A stretch of DNA of 53,736 nucleotides, from the NCBI RefSeq assembly GCF_018130215.1, contig NZ_JAFCKQ010000055.1:1-53736 (forward strand), given 5' to 3'. The position numbers were made by a program, and so were the translations under genes. The first letter of the stretch is position 1; the number at the start of each line of letters is the position of its first letter. Of the stretch, positions 50,995 through 53,736 are shown piece after piece. The notes under the pieces were generated by a model, which worked only from the letters and a program-made list of their open reading frames with translations, had not been told where the DNA came from and ran no database searches. The DNA comes from Bradyrhizobium jicamae. GTDB lineage: Bacteria; Pseudomonadota; Alphaproteobacteria; Rhizobiales; Xanthobacteraceae.

Positions 50995-52641
50995 ATGGTT
51001 TTTCGAGTTGCCGACCTGATCGTGGATACGTTGGTCGCGCACGGCGTCGATCGTGCCTTCAGCGTCCCCGGCGAAAGCTTTCTTGCGCTGCTTGATGCCC
51101 TCTTCGAACGTAATAATATCGATCTCGTGACCTGCCGCCACGAGGGCAGTGCGAGTCTTGCCGCGGTTGCTGACGCCAAGCTCACCGGCCGGGCGGGCGT
51201 GGTGATGACCAGCCGTGGACCAGGTGCGTGCAACGCAGCGCTTGGTCTGCATGTCGCGTCCCAGGAGGCGATACCGCTCATACTGCTGGTCGGCCAGGTC
51301 GAAAAGCCCGACCTGAACCGTGACGCAGTGCAGGAGATCGACACGAAGCGGACGTTCGACGGCCTCATCAAATGGTCCACCAGGATTGATTCAGCGGCCC
51401 AGGTGCCCGAGATGATGGCGCGGGCATTTTCGGTGGCGCTTGGCGGCACGCCCGGTCCGGTTGCCGTCGAGCTTCCCCAAGACGTTCTCGAAATGGAGAC
51501 CAGTCCGCTCCCCGTCGCCGTCCACGGCGTCGCGCGAGCCGAACCCAGTCGGGCCGCCGTGGAGCAGGCGGCCGATCTGGTCGGCAAGGCGGAGAGACCT
51601 GTTCTCCTGGTCGGAGGCGAGTGTCGGACCGCGGAGTTTCGCGAGGACCTGACCTTGCTGAGCGAGCGCTGGAATTTGCCGGTCGCAGCCACCAACAAGA
51701 TGCAGGACCAGTTTCCGAACGATCACCGGCTCTGGATTGGCCAGCTTGGCTTCTTCATCTCGCCTGTGCATATCAAACTGTTTGAGCAGGCGGACTTGAT
51801 CGTCGCGATTGGAACGCGGCTCGGCGAATTGTCCTCCCTGGGATTTCGGTTTCCGCGCCAGGCGCCGACGCGCCAGCCTCTGGTTCACGTCTATCCTGAC
51901 CCGAATGCGATCGGGACTCACTTCCGGACGGATCTGCCGGTCGTCGCGTCGGCGCATTCCTTCCTGAAGTCCTGGCTCGACGTGCCGGCTGTGTCACGCG
52001 AGCGTGGCGGGTGGATCGAGGCCGTCGCGAAAACGCGGGAGGCGATTCATGCATGGCCCGAGCGGCGTATCCCCGACGCAGACGTGCTGGGGCACGCGGT
52101 TGCGGCGATTGCCAGGCGCTTCCCGGCAGACGGCATCGTCACGACCGACTCCGGCAACTTTGCGACTTGGGTTCACCGCATATTCCGCCTCCAGCCTTCG
52201 GCTCGAATGCTTGGCTCCGCTTGCGGCGCGATGGGCAGCGGCGTCCCTTCCGCACTCAGCGCGGCATTGCGTTTTCCGAACCGTCAGGTAATCGCGTTTT
52301 GCGGCGATGGCGGTTTTCTGATGACCGGGAACGAGCTGGCAACGGCCGTTGGCCGCGGGCTCGACATGAAGATCGTGATCTCCAACAATCGATCCTACGG
52401 CACGATTCGTTCGTATCAGGAGAAGGCGTTTCCGAAGCGACCCTGGGGGACGGACCTGTCCAATCCCGACTTCGCGGCCCTTGCCCGGGCATTCGGCGCG
52501 CAGGGCTATACGATCACGAATACGGAACATGCGGCTGATGTCGTCGCGGAAGCCATGTCGGCAAGGGGCCCCGTGGTGATCGAAGTTCAGTGCGATGTGC
52601 ATCAGACGATCGATCGCTCTCTCGCCGCAGCGTCGGGCTGA
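50995..52641 (+). CDS. ThDP-dependent enzyme (acetolactate synthase/benzoylformate decarboxylase type)
   Basis: A 548-aa thiamine diphosphate enzyme. The N-terminal domain has the activating Glu in VTCRHEGSASLAAVADAKLT and GVVMTSRGPGACNAALGLHV, LPLIL-type region IPLILLVGQV. The central domain (about 185-320) is a Rossmann-like fold. The C-terminal ThDP site reads IAFCGDGGFLMTGNELATAV, GLDMKIVISNN (GDGx(24-27)NN). Length is typical. It may catalyse decarboxylation or carboligation of a 2-keto acid. It follows the aminotransferase by 30 bp and ends the plus operon. The ATG at 50995 lies just after ACTTCCAGGGGGATC. Confidence 0.9.
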   Translation: MVFRVADLIVDTLVAHGVDRAFSVPGESFLALLDALFERNNIDLVTCRHEGSASLAAVADAKLTGRAGVVMTSRGPGACNAALGLHVASQEAIPLILLVGQVEKPDLNRDAVQEIDTKRTFDGLIKWSTRIDSAAQVPEMMARAFSVALGGTPGPVAVELPQDVLEMETSPLPVAVHGVARAEPSRAAVEQAADLVGKAERPVLLVGGECRTAEFREDLTLLSERWNLPVAATNKMQDQFPNDHRLWIGQLGFFISPVHIKLFEQADLIVAIGTRLGELSSLGFRFPRQAPTRQPLVHVYPDPNAIGTHFRTDLPVVASAHSFLKSWLDVPAVSRERGGWIEAVAKTREAIHAWPERRIPDADVLGHAVAAIARRFPADGIVTTDSGNFATWVHRIFRLQPSARMLGSACGAMGSGVPSALSAALRFPNRQVIAFCGDGGFLMTGNELATAVGRGLDMKIVISNNRSYGTIRSYQEKAFPKRPWGTDLSNPDFAALARAFGAQGYTITNTEHAADVVAEAMSARGPVVIEVQCDVHQTIDRSLAAASG

Positions 52642-52819
52642 CGCACCTGGTGGCGCTGGCAGGGGCTTGCATCCGCAACCGGTGCGGCGGATAGCCCGCG
52701 CCAATCATGACAATCCGCACAATCTGGCCTTCAATTTGTGGAAGCGGGACTCTTCGGGGAAGGCGGAAACCGACCGTCCTCACCGGGATCGTCAACGTCC
52801 ATCCAAACACCGACATCGA

Positions 52820-52972
52820 TCAGTTGGACTCCATGGTGACGTCGGGCTGCACGACGCCGTAGCCGAGGCTCATCGCGGCGAGCGTCAGCGTCGTGGCCAA
52901 TCCGGTCCGTTCGGGCCAGGCAGCCGCCCGTTGATCGAACGCCGGCAGGATGTTCGTCGATGTCGGTCGCAT
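52820..52972 (-). pseudogene. Possible N-terminal scrap of an MFS drug transporter (DHA2 type)
   Basis: The minus strand reads AAAWPERTGLATTLTLAAMS and then LGYGVVQPDVTMESN before a stop. The LAxxxLxxxVVQxDVTI pattern is how DHA2-type transporters begin their first helix, but the remaining ~450 residues are absent. Low-confidence relic. From 52642 to 53050 I see no intact gene. Confidence 0.3.
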
Positions 52973-53053
52973 GGGTTCCACTCCGTGTGCCAAACCAATG
53001 CGAGAGATAGGCGCGCATTTCGCTCTGACACTTCGTTTCAGATCGAACTGTGA

Positions 53054-53410
53054 TGTGAAGCGCCTTGGTGCCAAAGCGCCACGCGGAGGACCCGCGCGGC
53101 GTTTTGTCTCAATAGAACCGCTAGCTTCAACGCATCTCTCAGCCTGACTATCGACTGTCCCGGCGCGGTCCTGACAGAGTTGAATTTCGCTGTCTTTACG
53201 TTTGTCGGAGGCGGTTCGCAGGTCGTCATTCTACGCAATTTCGACGCTACCCAGACGGGCTCGCCATTTATCGTCGCGAGCGGCGGAACGACCGTGATTA
53301 TCGGAAATTGCAAATTCCAAAATCTCGCCAACGGCAATGCCACATATGGCGCTGCCACACGAACTTGGCTGCGAACCGGGGACCGGCCGAGTTCTGCCGA
53401 ACCACGTTAA
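53054..53410 (+). pseudogene. Right-handed beta-helix protein fragment
   Basis: A start-less frame from 53054 carries repeated strand-turn units: NASLSLTIDCPGAVLTEL, NFAVFTFVGGGSQVVILRNF and SPFIVASGGTTVIIGNCKFQ, then NLANGNATYGAATRT. Regular TIxxxxxV / VILRN / VIIGNCKF spacing is that of parallel beta-helix (pectate-lyase-like) surface proteins common in Bradyrhizobium. No start codon or signal peptide is present and the fold is incomplete, so it is a remnant. 53411-53680 shows nothing recognisable. Confidence 0.5.
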
Positions 53411-53680
53411 CTTCGTTGCGGTTTCCTTAAGAGAGGTTTTGGGGGTCTTAGATATTTTGGGCCAGCGAACCGAAACGGGCTCGCGGCGTTATAGGCCAGC
53501 AGACACTCCGCAACGAAAATCGACGGCGGGCCGGCCGTCCGGAATTCGCATCGTGAGCCGTAACAGCACTCGCGCGCGCCCGCCGTACACCGATTCCCCA
53601 TTGGAGAAGACGCGCGCAGAGCAGACGCCAATCCCGTGAAAGGAGGCCCTATATTGGTATAAATTGGGAAATGCCGACGC

Positions 53681-53736
53681 TAAACGCGCGTACATAAATC
53701 ACACTTTGAGATTTTTTTCGCCATTTTTGCTAATTA
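53681..53736 (+). repeat. 5' leader element, right copy (partner of 4905)
   Basis: The window ends inside a near-copy of the block at 4905-4965: taaacgcgcgtacat, aaatcacactt, then gatttttttcgccatttttgct and aatta. Orientation is the same. In the left copy a start codon follows directly, so a gene of the same family probably begins just beyond the window end. Confidence 0.7.

Noticed and set aside
41122..52641. Cluster as a rhizobitoxine (rtx) locus
   Set aside because: It contains an O-acetylhomoserine-sulfhydrylase-like enzyme as RtxA does, but no serinol-forming aminotransferase fusion and no membrane desaturase like RtxC; the ligase and carriers are not part of rtx as I know it.

Overview
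The window is GC-rich, densely coded DNA from an alphaproteobacterium, almost certainly Bradyrhizobium or a close relative. Three things point there: the protein families present, the dispersed intergenic palindromes (near 1-250, 1586-1742 and 40268-40311) that are typical of that genus, and an amino acid:carrier-protein ligase whose zinc-site spacing matches what I recall of B. japonicum Bll0957. No integrase, transposase or CRISPR array is visible.

Layout, left to right. 0.5-4.4 kb: a complete TRAP transporter (dctP, dctQ, dctM) and a Spy/CpxP-like periplasmic protein, followed by tRNA-Lys(CTT). 4.9-5.25 kb: a 5' element and the C-terminal remnant of a surface protein; the same 5' element recurs at the very end of the window. 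5.4-8.4 kb: a 4-hydroxyproline 2-epimerase convergent with a phenol-hydroxylase-type flavin monooxygenase. 8.5-17.6 kb: a bacteriocin-type export locus. It has an HlyD adaptor, a C39 peptidase/ABC exporter and a second ABC exporter on the minus strand. On the plus strand it has a secreted helical protein, three double-glycine precursor peptides (one only 53 aa) and a cyclic-nucleotide-binding-domain protein. 18.3-22.9 kb: a branched-chain-amino-acid-type ABC importer (livF, G, M, H and a binding protein). 23.2-29.6 kb: a lactonase-like metallo-beta-lactamase protein, then a Gld-type ABC exporter operon ending in a DUF4340 protein and a HupE/UreJ-like membrane protein. 29.6-31.2 kb: two small genes and two decayed genes. 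31.2-36.9 kb: a dipeptide importer (dppABCDF). 37-41 kb: a DadA fragment, small ORFs, an NAD-malic enzyme and a ParB-like protein.

41.1-52.6 kb is the most interesting part. It holds two divergent operons sharing a 229-bp spacer. The minus operon encodes two carrier proteins, a truncated acyl-CoA synthetase piece, a complete AMP-dependent ligase and a short-chain reductase. The plus operon encodes an acyl-CoA dehydrogenase homologue, an aminoacyl-tRNA-synthetase-like amino acid:carrier-protein ligase, an O-acetylhomoserine-sulfhydrylase-like PLP enzyme, a MetA-like acyltransferase, a GNAT protein, a branched-chain-type aminotransferase and a ThDP-dependent enzyme. I infer a dedicated pathway that tethers an amino acid to a carrier protein, oxidises it and joins it to a homoserine-derived unit to make a small amino-acid metabolite. 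The product cannot be read from the sequence. The right end (52.6-53.7 kb) is gene debris followed by the 5' element mentioned above.
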